Assembly: GCA_963807155.1 (NCBI GenBank)
Contig: CAWEAZ010000023.1
Span: 1-64,000, forward strand
Source: JACCZX01 sp963807155
GTDB lineage: Bacteria > Pseudomonadota > Gammaproteobacteria > Burkholderiales > Burkholderiaceae_F
Reading direction: 5' to 3'
DNA length: 64,000 nucleotides
The notes under the pieces were generated by a model. That model was not told where the DNA came from and did no database searches. It saw only the letters and a list, made by a program, of their open reading frames with translations. Below are positions 38,361-48,950 of the stretch, one piece after another; position 1 is the stretch's first letter, and every line of letters begins with the position of its first letter. Position numbers and translations under genes: made by a program.

Positions 38361-39661
38361 CGCGCGTTTGCCTCGTTCTGGCGATTGCGCTCGCCACGTC
38401 AGTGCACGCACAGCCGTTGCCGTATCAGAGCGCGCACCAGAGCGTCGGCGTCGTCAGCTGCGGCAGCACGCTGTGCCACGGCTCGATTCGCGCGGTTCCT
38501 GAGTCGAATGTTTTGCAGAGCGAATATGTGACGTGGACACGCCTCGACAAGCATGCACGCGCCTATTCGATCCTGTTCATCCGCGCAATCGAAGAAGATT
38601 GCCGGGAATCTCGGCATCAAGAGCGCGCATGAAGACCGACTGTGCGTCGACTGTCACGCGCACGCTCCCGCACCGGCGCAACGAGGCGAGCGATTTCGGG
38701 TTGACGACGGCGTTTCATGCGAAGGCTGTCATGGCCCGGCACAGCGCTGGTTGCCGGCGCACGTCGAACGTGGAGCCACGCATGCGCGCAACGTCGAACA
38801 TGGTCTGTTTCCCACCGACGACGCCGTGCAGCGCGCGCGCCTGTGCCTGTCGTGCCACCTCGGCAATCGCGATCGATTGGTCACGCATCGATTGATGGGC
38901 GCCGGCCATCCACGCTTGAGCTTCGAGCTCGACACCTTCACTACTGTCGAGCCTGCGCACTTCAAGGCCGACTCCGATTACGCGAAGCGCAAGCGGTTAT
39001 GGGACGGCGTGCAGGTGTGGGCGATCGGACAGGCCATTGCAGTGTCGCAGACACTGGAGCTGTTAGCCGACCCGAAGATCGGGCGCGACGGGTTCTTTCC
39101 AGAGCTCGTGTTCTTCGATTGCCACGCGTGCCATCGATCGATGAAAAGCGGGCGCTGGGCGCCGCGCGCCGACGGTCTTGGGCCTGGCGTGCCGCGCTTG
39201 AATGATGCGAATCTGCTGATGGTGCGGCAGATCGCAAAGGTCGCGGCGCCCGATCTCGCCGCACGCATCAGCGCAGCGACGACGCAATTGCACCAGGCAG
39301 TCAGCCAGAAGAGCGGCGATCCGATGCAGGTAGCCGGCGAATTGCGCGAGTTGATGAATGCGCTGATCTCGAGGCTCGCGAATCGCAGCTTCAATGCAGC
39401 CGATCTGCGCGCGATCGTGCAAGGATTGCTCGATGACGGCCGCAGCCGGCGTCTATCGCGACTATTCAGGCGCAGAACAGGCGACACTCGCGATTGGCTC
39501 TCTGACCAATTTCATGTTTCAGCGCGGCATGTTGAAGTCGGCTGCGCCGGCTAATCGCGCGCTATCGCGTTTGCAGGCTGCAGTCGCCGACGATGAGAAT
39601 TTCAAGCCCGAGCAGTTTCAGGCGGCCTTGACACAGTTCAACGACGTGCTGGCGTCGGTGA
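38357..39661 (+). CDS. Multiheme c-type cytochrome, c554-like (frameshifts)
   Basis: About 434 residues. MTRVCLVLAIALATSVHAQ is a clean Sec signal, so ATG 38357 is the start even though the frame before it happens to be open. Heme motifs: an unusual CGSTLCH (CX4CH), then CVDCH, CEGCH, CLSCH and CHACH. The region HLGNRDRLVTHRLMGAGHPRLSFEL resembles cytochrome c554-type multiheme proteins. Breaks near 38585 and 39440 join to AQSKKIAGNLGIKSAHEDRL and AAGVYRDYSGAEQATLAIG. The end is uncertain: the present frame runs on into the next gene, while a one-base slip gives a TGA at 39659, which I prefer. Confidence 0.7.
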
Positions 39662-39666
39662 GAGCC

Positions 39667-42091
39667 ATGAACGACAAGTTTCAAATCGCGATCATCGGAG
39701 CCGGTCCAGGCGGGCTGTCGGCGGCCGCGCGTGCAGCGGAGTTGAAGGTCTCGCATGTGCTGCTCGAGGCCAGCGATCACCTCGCCGACACGATCTACAA
39801 ATATCAGAAGCGCAAGCATGTGATGGCCGAACCGGGAGTACTGCCGCTGCGCAGCCCGCTTCCGTTTGCGCGCAGGTACGCGCGAAGTCATTTTGGATGG
39901 CTGGGACGCATCGATCGCGAAGCTCGGCGTCAACGTCAGGCACCGCGCTGCAGTCACCGCAATTACCGGCGCCGCGCCCACGTTCGAAATCGCGCTCAGC
40001 GGTGGCGACAAGATTTCTGCCGAAGCGATCGTGCTCGGCATCGGCCTGCAGGGCAATCTGCGCAAGCTAGGCGTGGCCGGCGAAGACCTTCCGTTCGTGC
40101 AGTACCAGCTGGATGATCCCGATGAATACGAAGGCGAGACGATCGTGATCGTCGGAGCCGGCGATGCAGCCATCGAAAATGCACTCGCGCTGGCGGTGCA
40201 AAACCGCGTGGTGATGATCAATCGCAACGAAGAGTTCGCGCGCTGCAAGGAAGGCAACTTGAAGGCGGTGCTCGCTGCGATCGAGTCCGGCCAGATCGAT
40301 TGTCGCTATGGTGCGGCGCCGACCAGTGTTGAGCTCTCAGCGGGTGAAGAAAACGCGGGCGGCAAGCCAGGCGTTTTCAACGCCAAAACACCGGCGGGAC
40401 TCGAGCCGATCCCATGCAATCGTGTGATTGCACGTCTTGGCGCGATTCCTCCGCGCAAGATGGTCGAGTCGTTCGGCATCGCGTTTCCGAACAATGATCC
40501 GGCAGCGGTACCGCAGCTCTCGCCGACGTACGAATCGAACGTCAAGGGGATCTACGTCGTCGGTGCACTCGGCGGGTATCCGCTGATCAAGCAGGCGATG
40601 AATCAGGGCTACGAGGTGGTCGAGAGCATCCTTGGCCGCGCGGTCGAGCCCGCTGACGAACCGCTGCTGCGCAAGAAGTTCGCCGGACTGCGCAGCGCGC
40701 GCACCGTCAATGATGCGCTGGCGCTGATTCAAGAGAACGTGCCGCTGCTGGCCGGCATCACGACTCTGCAATTGCGCGAGTTCATGCTCGACAGCGAAAT
40801 CCGAACGCCGGCGGCGGGCGAGGTGATTTTTCAACGCAACGATTACTCGAACAGCTTTTATTCCATCGTTGAAGGGAGCGTAGAGGTTGAAATTCCTGGA
40901 GGCGAACGTTCCGGTCAGAAGATCGTGGTCGCGAAAGGTCAATTTTTCGGCGAACTCGGCCTGATCTCCGGGCGGCGTCGCGCAGCCACCGTGCGTGCGG
41001 GTCGCGACTGCGTGCTGATTGAAACACCGCGGCGCGCGATGCTGAAGTTGATCGCGTCGGTGGATAGCGTGCGCAAACTGCTTGATCAGGAAGCTTTGAA
41101 GCGTGCGCTGCGAGCGTATCTGTCGCAGGATCTGTCCGACGACGACCTACAGATTCTTGCCGCGTCCGCGCAGGTCAAGAAGTACACGACGGGCACCGAT
41201 CTGTTTCGCGAAGGCGATGTGGCCGATGGGCTCTATCTGATTCGGCGCGGTTCGGTGACGGTGTCGCGGATGATCGGCGGCAAAGAAATCGTGCTCGCCT
41301 ATGTGGCCGCCGGCAATGTCGTTGGCGAAATGGCACTGCTAAATACCGCACCGCGGATGGCGACAGTACGCGCTGCGGTCAATACCGAGGCGATCGTGCT
41401 TGAACCGACTGCGTTCAATCAAGTCGTCGCACGCGACGCAACACTGCGCGGCAAGCTGCAGCAGTTGGCGATGTCGCGCATGAAGAAGAACGTTGCGATG
41501 GAAGCCGACACATCGTCCGGCAGCCTGGTCAGCTATCTGATGCAACAGGGGCTGGGTGAGGCGACCGACGTGTTGTTGATCGACGAAAGCCTGTGCATCC
41601 GTTGCAACAACTGCGAGAAAGCGTGCGCCGACACTCATCAGGGAACGTCACGCTTGAATCGCGAAGCGGGGCCGACGTTCGCCAGCGTGCATGTGCCGAC
41701 GTCATGCCGTCACTGCGAGCATCCGCACTGCATGAAGGAATGTCCGCCGGATGCAATCCATCGCTCGCCCAACGGCGAAGTATTCATCGCCGATACCTGC
41801 ATTGGTTGCGGAAACTGCGTTCGTAATTGCCCGTACGGTGTGATTCAGATGGCGCCCGCCGATGGTCGGCGCGCCGGCGCTGGCGTCTTGATGTGGTTGC
41901 TCGGTCTCGGACGCGAGCCCGGTAGCGAGGTCAAAAGCAAAGATAAGAATGCCGCGAAGCGTGCCGTCAAGTGCGACATGTGCCGCGAGTTATCGGGCGG
42001 ACCGGCTTGTGTACGCGCGTGCCCGACCGGCGCCGCGCTGCGTGTTTCGCCTGAACGATTTCTCGACTACGCCGGCGATCAACGAAAATAA
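39667..42091 (+). CDS. FAD oxidoreductase / double cNMP-binding / four-cluster ferredoxin fusion (one frameshift)
   Basis: About 807 residues, no signal peptide, so cytosolic. Domain 1 (about 1-310) is a thioredoxin-reductase-like flavoprotein: FQIAIIGAGPGGLSAAARAAE (FAD), TIVIVGAGDAAIENALAL (NAD(P)), and GIYVVGALGGYPLIKQAMNQGY. Two cyclic-nucleotide-binding domains follow, ending with GQFFGELGLISGRRRAATV and GNVVGEMALLNTAPRMATV. The C-terminal domain is a DmsB/NrfC-type ferredoxin with CIRCNNCEKAC, CRHCEHPHCMKEC, CIGCGNCVRNC and CDMC...CVRAC, i.e. four 4Fe-4S clusters. Break near 39880 (RRYAR to EVILDGWDASIAKLG). It could feed electrons from NAD(P)H into the cytochrome chain under nucleotide control. 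Confidence 0.85.
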
Positions 42092-42750
42092 TTTCGCGGT
42101 GGCGGCCGGTCGCGCATCGCACCGGCGATCGTTTGTCCGAGATTGATGTGGCACGCGTGCTCATAAGCTGCGCGCATCGGGGTCAAGTGAAAAATGGCAG
42201 GCCGCCGCATCAGTGTCTCGAAAAACTGAGCGCGCTTGTCATCGAAGAACTGCCACGCGGCGACGTCGTCATCAAGAGCGATAAGTGGTCGCTGCTCGCC
42301 GAACACTTCCCAGGAATAACGCTCGAAGTCATCGGGCGCGGCGCCTAGCCGCATCAGATCGAGATCGAGGACCGCAGTCGACTCGGCATGGCGCGGTACG
42401 TGATCGGTCGTGTCAATGATGATCGCAAACGCGGAGTCGAGCACCGCTACGTCGACGGCAGGCGCGTAGACGCGCATCAATTGCGCCGACAGCGTCTCGT
42501 TGTCGCCGCGTTGCGCGCCGGGGACGTAAATCGCGTCGTGCGCCAACACCGCGAAGGTTTGCGCTGCAGACAGCTTCAGCTCGTGCTTCAACGCCGCGTC
42601 GAACATCTCACGAATGTGGACGCGGTTGTGGTAGTAGCGATGCGGCTCATCGTAGAACCTGAGCAGTTGCTCGGCGGCGCGGGGTTGTAGCCCGGCGTCG
42701 AGCGCAGGCTTCAGGCCTACGTGAGACGCGTCAATCGCCTTTGCCTTCAT
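42079..42750 (-). CDS. HD-superfamily metal-dependent hydrolase (COG4339-like)
   Basis: 223 residues. The N-terminal metal-binding signature YYHNRVHIREMFDAA and the HD pair in FAVLAHDAIYVPG are characteristic of the predicted metal-dependent phosphohydrolase group COG4339; DLDLMRLGA follows. The substrate is unknown. The gene overlaps the 3' end of the FAD/ferredoxin gene by 13 bases in convergent orientation and diverges from the thioesterase gene on its right. Confidence 0.85.
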   Translation of the reverse strand: MKAKAIDASHVGLKPALDAGLQPRAAEQLLRFYDEPHRYYHNRVHIREMFDAALKHELKLSAAQTFAVLAHDAIYVPGAQRGDNETLSAQLMRVYAPAVDVAVLDSAFAIIIDTTDHVPRHAESTAVLDLDLMRLGAAPDDFERYSWEVFGEQRPLIALDDDVAAWQFFDDKRAQFFETLMRRPAIFHLTPMRAAYEHACHINLGQTIAGAMRDRPPPRNYFR

Positions 42751-42796
42751 GTAATGATGATAGTCACGCCAGCCCGTGATCTAAAAAGGCGCCGCA

Positions 42797-43248
42797 ATGA
42801 GCTTTTCCCCTCTAGATCCGCAGTTTGAGGCACGCGTTCGTGCGAGCTTCGCGCGGCAGCGGGCGATGGACACGATCGGCGCCACGCTCGCCGAGTCGAA
42901 CCCGGTTTGGTGGAAGTCGAGTTGCCGTACAGCGTGGATCTCACGCAGCAGCATGGGTTCCTGCACGCAGGCATCGTAGCCACAATATTGGACAGCGCTG
43001 TGGGTATGCGGCGTTTAGTCTGATGGCGCCCGGATGTTGCAGTGCTGACCGTTGAGTACAAGATCAACCTGCTGAGACCCGCTCAGGGCGATCGATTCGT
43101 TGCCAGAGGGCTGGTCGTGCGAGCCGGACAAACGATTACCGTGTGTTCCGGCGATGTTCTTGCGCACATCGGATCGGCCGAAAAATTGGTGGCGACGATG
43201 CTGGCCACCGTCTTCACTGCGCCAGAGCGGGACGGATTAAGACAGTAG
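42797..43248 (+). CDS. PaaI family hotdog thioesterase (three frameshifts)
   Basis: About 149 residues after repair. The start MSFSPLDPQFEARVRASFARQ is family-like; the repaired middle gives LVEVELPYSVDLTQQHGFLHAGIVATILDSAVGYAAFSLM, which contains the PaaI hotdog active-site pattern HGGxxxxxxD as HGFLHAGIVATILD. The end is LTVEYKINLLRPAQGDRFVARGLVVRAG. Members hydrolyse acyl-CoA thioesters. Breaks: one base missing near 42896, one missing near 43004, one extra near 43032. Three breaks in 140 bases make the short open pieces look like separate genes, but only one gene is present. Confidence 0.8.
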
Positions 43249-43259
43249 CGGCAGCTACG

Positions 43260-44624
43260 TCAAACAAATAGCGGCAGCGTGGCCGGCGCGAAATATTGCA
43301 GGTTCGGCAGTACGTCTGCCAACTGTGTATCGGATAGTCCCATCCAGCGCGCGAAGCTCGCGGCGTACTGATCGACCGACGTCGTTGGGATGAAGCGGCC
43401 TTGACCGGCATCGTCATTGGTGCCGATGGCGACCACTGGGAACTGCCCATAGATATCGCGCCCCTTCACTGCGCCGCCAACTACAAGATGGTGTGCACCC
43501 CATCCGTGATCGGAGCCGTCGCCATTCGAAGCCAACGTGCGGCCGAAGTCGGATGCCGTAAACGTCGTGACTTGATTGCGAACGTTTAACTCACCGAGCG
43601 CGGCATCGAACGCACTGACCGCGGCCGCGAGCTGGGTCAGCAAGGGCGGGTGTGAACCGCTCAGAAATGCGTGGTTATCGAAACCGCCCATCGAAACAAA
43701 AATGACCTGCCGCTTCGCCCCCACTCCGTTGCGCGCGGCAATCAAACGCGCCGCCATTTTCAGTTGTGCCGCCAACCCGCCGTCGGGAAATACCGTCTGC
43801 AGCGCTGGCATACCCGCCATTGCATCGCGAAGGTCCTGGTTAGCCGTGAGTCCGCGCTGTATCAGGCGCGTATGGTCGTTCTCAAGTACGTGCGTCCGCT
43901 GTTCGGTTACCAGCCGACGCAATAATTGCGATGCGGTGGCCGAACCGAACAAGCTCGCGTTGGCGACAGAGTTCACGGTGACAGCACCGCCCGGTCCGAC
44001 CTGATACTGCTGAGTCGTCTGGCCCGACGCCCACACCGCGTTGCCCGAAATCGACACACTAGTAAACGTTGACTTTGCATTTGCGCCGGCCAGTACGTCG
44101 CCGATTCGGCCGCCCCAGCCGTACTGCGCACCTTCAGGCACTGACGCCTGCCACACCGACTGTTGGTCGTTATGCGAAAACAGCTTCGGCGGCAGCGGCA
44201 CTGAACGATTCTGATATTGCGCACGGGTCGTTGGACGCAACAGAGGCCCGACGTTGGCAACGATCGCAGCACGGCCGGCGTCGAACAACGTAGCGATCGG
44301 TTGCAGCTCGGGTGGCAGCGCGAATTGGCGTCCCCCCAGATTCGTGACCGGCGTCAGGGGCAGCAACGTGTTATGCGGCCGGGCGATGCCGCCGCGCGCG
44401 GTTTGGTATCCGGCATATGACGTGGCGTCGTACGGAATGACCGTGTTGTGATTGTCGTTGCCGCCGTAAAGAAAGATGCACACCAGCGCCTTGTAGTCAT
44501 TGGCGGTTTGCGCCGACGCTGCGCCGAGCGCGGCGAGATTCAGCGCGAACGGAGCGCCGGTGCCAAGCGCAGCCATGCGCGCAGACCAGCTGAGGAAGTT
44601 GCGGCGTGAGGCATTGAGAGTCAT
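43260..44624 (-). CDS. DUF1501 family protein (Tat-exported)
   Basis: 454 residues, intact. The N-terminus SRRNFLSWSARMAALG is a twin-arginine signal (RRNFL) ending near AASAQ. The DUF1501 pattern follows: LVCIFLYGGNDNHNTVIPYD, QYQNRSVPLPPKLFSHNDQQSVWQ, and the late FTASDFGRTLASNGDGSDHGWGAHHLVVGG. The family is related to alkaline phosphatase/sulfatase-fold proteins, but no activity is established. It is co-transcribed with the DUF1800 gene 12 bases upstream, the usual partner. Confidence 0.92.
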   Translation of the reverse strand: MTLNASRRNFLSWSARMAALGTGAPFALNLAALGAASAQTANDYKALVCIFLYGGNDNHNTVIPYDATSYAGYQTARGGIARPHNTLLPLTPVTNLGGRQFALPPELQPIATLFDAGRAAIVANVGPLLRPTTRAQYQNRSVPLPPKLFSHNDQQSVWQASVPEGAQYGWGGRIGDVLAGANAKSTFTSVSISGNAVWASGQTTQQYQVGPGGAVTVNSVANASLFGSATASQLLRRLVTEQRTHVLENDHTRLIQRGLTANQDLRDAMAGMPALQTVFPDGGLAAQLKMAARLIAARNGVGAKRQVIFVSMGGFDNHAFLSGSHPPLLTQLAAAVSAFDAALGELNVRNQVTTFTASDFGRTLASNGDGSDHGWGAHHLVVGGAVKGRDIYGQFPVVAIGTNDDAGQGRFIPTTSVDQYAASFARWMGLSDTQLADVLPNLQYFAPATLPLFV

Positions 44625-44636
44625 GGCGTTTTCCTT

Positions 44637-46395
44637 TCAGCGCTGCACGATGAAGTCGGGCGAAGCCATGGTGAACAGCAGCGCCAGCCGTACGCGATTG
44701 CCGCGCGCATCGAAGGTGGTAAGAGGAACTGACGCCATCGCTTCGCGTGCCAGGGCTCTGGTGGTCGCGCTCATCGTGCCGTAGGTCAGACGCTCGTCGA
44801 TGCGGGTTAAGCAATGCATCGACATCGTCAGCGATCGCGCGCTCCGCCTGGTAATCAGCGGTCAAATCATTCAGAAAGCCCGCGCCGCCAAGTAGCGCCA
44901 TGCCTTCGACAAAATTGATGTAGCTCGACGCGCTCGTCTCGCTCGTGATCTGCATCTCGGGTGCGACCAGCCCCACCGTCGCGGCGCCGGTGTTTGGCGG
45001 CACATAGCCTGGCCGATAAAAATTGAATACCGATGGCGAGCGGAATGGCGCCTGCCCGATGCCGCTCGATGGATCGTCGGTGAAGAACACGTTGTAGTTG
45101 CCGGAAGTCGACTTGACGCTAAACGCGCGGATCCACGCACTGAGCCGCAGCACGGGCTCGCGCAGCTTCCCGAATTGCGGGTCGTTGAGCTTCGCCATAT
45201 CGCGCGCTTCGGGGTCGAGCAGGATTGCGCGCCACACCGCACGCATGTCGCCGCGCACGCCCTGGCCGTTATCGTTGAATGCCGCACTGACGCGTGCGAC
45301 ATACGCCGGACTTGGGTTGCTGGTGACCGTGCGCTGAATCAACTGCTTGCCTACAAATGGACCGACGTTCGGGTGATTGAATAAATGGTCGAGCGCCTGC
45401 TTCAGCGATTCCTGACCGCCGGTGCCTGCGGGAATCGTCTTGCCGAGAAAGGTTTTGACGGATGCCGAATGGAACTGTGGATACAGCTCCATCGGCTTCA
45501 GCGCGCGATCGTCGGTGACCAGCAGTCCGCGATTTGCCTGAAATGATGCGTCATCTTTCGTTGGCGATGACCAGCTCCATCCGGTCAACACACGCGCCAG
45601 TCCGATCACGTCATCGTTCGAATAGGTTTCGATCGGTTCGCGTCGTGAGTCGAGTTTCACCGTCCCGTCCGCGTTCAACTCGACGAGCCCAATCGTGAAG
45701 AGCTGCATCACCTCGCGCGCGTAGTTCTCGTCGGGTACTCGCCCGGTGGCCGGGTCTTCCTTTTGATTGGCAAGATGCGACAGATACAGGCCCATCATCG
45801 GGCTTAAGGTGACGTCTTCCAGCAGCTGGCGAAAGTTTCCAAAAGCGTCGCGCCCGAGCAGATCCATATAGGTCGCGATGCCTTGCGGGTAACTCATCAC
45901 GTTGTTGTCGACCATCGAGATCACGAACAGCTGCGACAACGAATACATCGCGCGCTGTCGCAATTGATCGGGTGCGATCGCGGCCTTGGTCCAGAAACTC
46001 GAAAGCAACGGAAACTGCCCGACAAACTGCGGCGTGATCGTGTCGCCGAACGCAGGTACCGCCGGCAAATGCAGCGATGCCTGCGAATTGAATTGCTCGT
46101 CAAGCCACGCTGAATAACCAAGAGCCACGACACGATCGATATCGGCTGGCGCAGGGCCGAAGGTCGCCTGCGTCAGAAAGCGCGCCGCTTCGTTACGAGT
46201 CGGCGGAACGGTCGGTGTGTTGTTAGGCGGCGGAGTTCCATTGCCCGGGGGTGGAGCGACGCCTTCACTACCTCCGCCTCCGCACGCGGTCAACGCCAAG
46301 GTTGAAACGGTTGCCGCGGCAACCAGCCAAGCCTTCAGGCGCGCAAGTACGGCGGAACTGATGCGGCGGTTGCCCGCAAGTGCACTGGTAGTCAT
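44637..46395 (-). CDS. DUF1800 family lipoprotein (one frameshift)
   Basis: About 585 residues. ATG 46395 has GACGAGGAG upstream and opens a lipoprotein signal with lipobox LTAC followed by a glycine run and a P/N/T-rich linker. The DUF1800 core begins ARFLTQATFGPAPADIDRVVALGYSAWLDEQ, then LRQRAMYSLSQLFVIS, PDENYAREVMQLFTIGLVEL and VFNFYRPGYVPPN. The frame breaks near 44812: the open frame reads LLNPHRR, while the other gives LLTRIDERLTYGTMSATTRAL and ends SPDFIVQR at 44637, the expected family ending. It pairs with DUF1501 downstream. Confidence 0.9.
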
Positions 46396-46531
46396 CTCCT
46401 CGTCTCCGCGCCTGATTTTCTGAGCGCATCGTGACCCGGCATCTGCCGCGTGTGGATGTCGATTGGTGTCCTTTGTGTCGTTGTTGACACGTTCAGTTCG
46501 CGACCAGGCGTCAAACATGTAACGTTGCCGC

Positions 46532-47279
46532 ATGATTCCGGGCACCAACGCCGCGCTATCCGTGCTGTTGATCGACGACGATGTCGAACTGGTGCGTTTA
46601 CTGACGCAACTCTTCGCCCGCGAGGGCATCGCACTGCGCAGCGCAACCACCGGCGCGGCCGGCCTCGACTGGTCTGAATCCCCTGCCGTCGCTCGTACTG
46701 CTCGATCTGATGTTGCCGGACATGCACGGCAAGGAAGTATTCCGCCGCCTGCGTGAACGCCTGCCCGAACTCCCCGTCATCATGCTGACGGCGAAGGGCG
46801 ACCCGGTCGATCGCGTAATCGGTCTGGAGCTCGGCGCCGACGATTACGTGCCCAAACCGTTCGACCCGCGTGAGCTGATTGCACGCGTGCGTACCGTGTT
46901 GCGTCGGTCACGGGCCGATGCTGGTGCAGTGCGCAGCACACCGGCCACGTTGCTGCAATTCGGCAAGCTCGTGCTCGACACCAGTGCGCGCACGCTCACC
47001 GCGGATTCGGTCGAAGTGCCGCTGACCAATATCGAGTTTCGGCTGCTGCTCGAGCTCGTCAAGCATCCGGGGGTTGCGCTTTCGCGCGAAGCGTTGACGC
47101 GCGCGGCGCAAGTCGGCAATTACCGCCCGCTCGATCGTGCGGTCGACGTGCAGATCGCCCGCCTGCGCCGCAAGCTCAGACAAGCCGATACCGACGCGAA
47201 GTGGATCGTTACCGCGCGCGGCGAAGGTTACGTGTGGGCGCCACCAGCAGCCGCGAATCGAAGGAGCGTCGATACGTGA
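46532..47279 (+). CDS. OmpR-family response regulator (one frameshift)
   Basis: About 248 residues. The receiver has VLLIDDDVELVRLL (acidic pocket), the phosphoacceptor Asp in LVLLDLMLPDMHG and the conserved Lys in DDYVPKPFDPRELIARV. The C-terminal winged helix shows TNIEFRLLLELVKHPGVALSREAL and DVQIARLRRKL. The frame changes near 46673 (LDWS to NPLPSLVLLDL). The sensor kinase follows with a four-base GTGA overlap. The pair is divergent from the DUF1800/DUF1501 operon, which may be its target by position only. Confidence 0.9.
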
Positions 47280-48577
47280 AGTTGCTTCCGCTGCCGATGT
47301 TCGGCCGTATCTTCATCGCCCTGCTGGTGATGACCATCAGTGCATTGATACTGATCGCCGCGACGTTTAGCGACTATCAGGAACGCGTGACTGCGTTGAC
47401 GCTCGCGCCGATGTGGGCGGCTGCCATCAGAACCGAACAGGAGCAGCCCGGCGCACCGCGCCGCGAGCTCGATCTGCGCATGCGCATTCACGTTCTCACG
47501 GGTGCGCCACCGGCGCAGGCCTATTCAATTGCGTCGGATCGCCGTACGGTTGCGTTAACTGATGCGCTCGCGCAATCCGGCATCAGCGTGATCGATACGA
47601 AGCTCGACGATACGTCGGAGTTGCCCGTCACATGGCTGCAGGTTCAGCCTGCGCAGGGTGAAGCGCGCTGGGTCGGTCTCACCGGCGGTGTGCAGCCATC
47701 ATCGTTTCGTATGCGCGCGTGGGGCGTGCTCGGCGTGCTGATTCTGGTGATTACCGTCGCGGCTTGGTTCACGAGCCGCTGGGTGGTGCGCCCGATGGCG
47801 CGTCTTTCGAATCAGGTCGACGCGATCGGCCGTGGCGAAGTGCCGACGGAAATCGTGCGCGGTACGCGCGAGATCGAAAGGCTCGGGTTGGCGCTGACGA
47901 CGATGGCGCGGCAGCGCGCTGCGTTCGACGAGCAGCGCCGCGTGATGCTGATGGGGGTGTCGCACGATCTGCGCTCGCCGTTGACGCGCATTCGCGTCGC
48001 TGCCGACCTGCTAGACCAACAAGCTCCGCTGCGAGACCTGATCGTCCGCAATGTCGAGCATGCCGACGCCATTATCGAAAGCTTTTTATCGTACGTGCGA
48101 ACCGACGCTGAGCACGTCGGAGACGACGTTGACCTCAGCGGTGTCGCCAACAGCGCCGCACGATTGGCCGGGCTGCCTGCTGCTCAAATACGCATCGCGC
48201 CGAAGGTGTTCGTGCCCGGTAACGCGACGATGCTGCAGCGGCTGCTGACGAACCTGCTCGATAACGCGGCGCGGCACGGCGCGCCGCCGATCCTGCTTTC
48301 ACTGGCGATCAATCGCGATGCACACGAAGCGATGTTGATCGTGGAAGATCACGGGCCGGGAATTGTCGATGCCCAACGGATGTTGCAGCCATTCGAACGC
48401 GGCGACGCGAGCCGGGCGCAGGGCGGCGCAGGACTCGGTCTCGCGATCGTCGCGCGCATCGTTGAAAGGCATGCGGGAATGCTGGACATCAGCGCCGTCG
48501 ATGGCGGCGGTACACGCGTGACTGTGCGCCTGCCGCTGGCGGCTCCGGCGCGCGCAACGGAAAGAGAGTTCGGCTAG
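47276..48577 (+). CDS. Sensor histidine kinase (EnvZ-like), partner of the OmpR-type regulator
   Basis: 433 residues; the GTG at 47276 overlaps the regulator stop and has AAGGAGCG upstream. Two TM segments (IFIALLVMTISALILIAAT and WGVLGVLILVITVAAWF) flank a ~130-residue periplasmic sensor. A HAMP segment follows (RWVVRPMARLSNQVDAIGRGEVPTEI), then the H-box GVSHDLRSPLTRIRVAADLL, the N-box LLTNLLDNAARHG and the G-boxes DHGPGIVDA and GGAGLGLAIVARIVERH. Signal unknown. Intact. Confidence 0.93.
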   Translation: MKLLPLPMFGRIFIALLVMTISALILIAATFSDYQERVTALTLAPMWAAAIRTEQEQPGAPRRELDLRMRIHVLTGAPPAQAYSIASDRRTVALTDALAQSGISVIDTKLDDTSELPVTWLQVQPAQGEARWVGLTGGVQPSSFRMRAWGVLGVLILVITVAAWFTSRWVVRPMARLSNQVDAIGRGEVPTEIVRGTREIERLGLALTTMARQRAAFDEQRRVMLMGVSHDLRSPLTRIRVAADLLDQQAPLRDLIVRNVEHADAIIESFLSYVRTDAEHVGDDVDLSGVANSAARLAGLPAAQIRIAPKVFVPGNATMLQRLLTNLLDNAARHGAPPILLSLAINRDAHEAMLIVEDHGPGIVDAQRMLQPFERGDASRAQGGAGLGLAIVARIVERHAGMLDISAVDGGGTRVTVRLPLAAPARATEREFG

Positions 48578-48930
48578 GCCGAAGTTTTCTTCTTCGACCG
48601 CGGCGCCGTATCGACCGGGTCGGACTCGTCGAAGTTCTCCGGCGTCTTGGGCACGTCTGGCAGTACTTCGGCTACGCGGTTGCGCGCATCCGTGTCTTGT
48701 TGCCCGCTTTGCAAGTCGTCGTGTGCTTGCTTGATAACTCTGCGCGTGCCGCTCAACTGCTGATCGGCCGACTCGTCGCGCTCATTCGGCTGACGTAACT
48801 GACGCGGAGTTGCCGCGGGATCGTCTGTCGCGAGCACACGCTTGGTGCCGCCAGATTCCAAGTCTTCCTTATCGCCCGTATCCCGCGTCCGCGCTCTATT
48901 TGTTCTCCACTCTTTTTCATCGATATCCAT
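48574..48930 (-). CDS. Hypothetical charged, probably disordered protein
   Basis: 118 residues from the ATG at 48930 (MDIDEKEWRTNRARTRDTGD). The composition is rich in D, E, R, Q, P and K with few hydrophobic residues, and the end is APRSKKKTSA, so it is likely disordered. No family recognised. It overlaps the 3' end of the histidine kinase by four bases (convergent) and lies downstream of the Hsp20 genes behind a strong hairpin, so it may have its own promoter or be reached by read-through. Confidence 0.5.
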   Translation of the reverse strand: MDIDEKEWRTNRARTRDTGDKEDLESGGTKRVLATDDPAATPRQLRQPNERDESADQQLSGTRRVIKQAHDDLQSGQQDTDARNRVAEVLPDVPKTPENFDESDPVDTAPRSKKKTSA

Positions 48931-48950
48931 TGCAGGCACAGCAGTGAGAA

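Noticed and set aside
38357..39667. Cytochrome genes fused in frame to their downstream neighbours
   Set aside because: At 38357 a signal peptide and at 39667 a flavoprotein N-terminus begin at ATG codons; the open frames across them arise from nearby indels and stops exist in the adjacent frame.
42797..43055. Two short separate genes at the thioesterase locus
   Set aside because: They are pieces of one PaaI-type gene split by three single-base indels; joined they give one complete hotdog domain.
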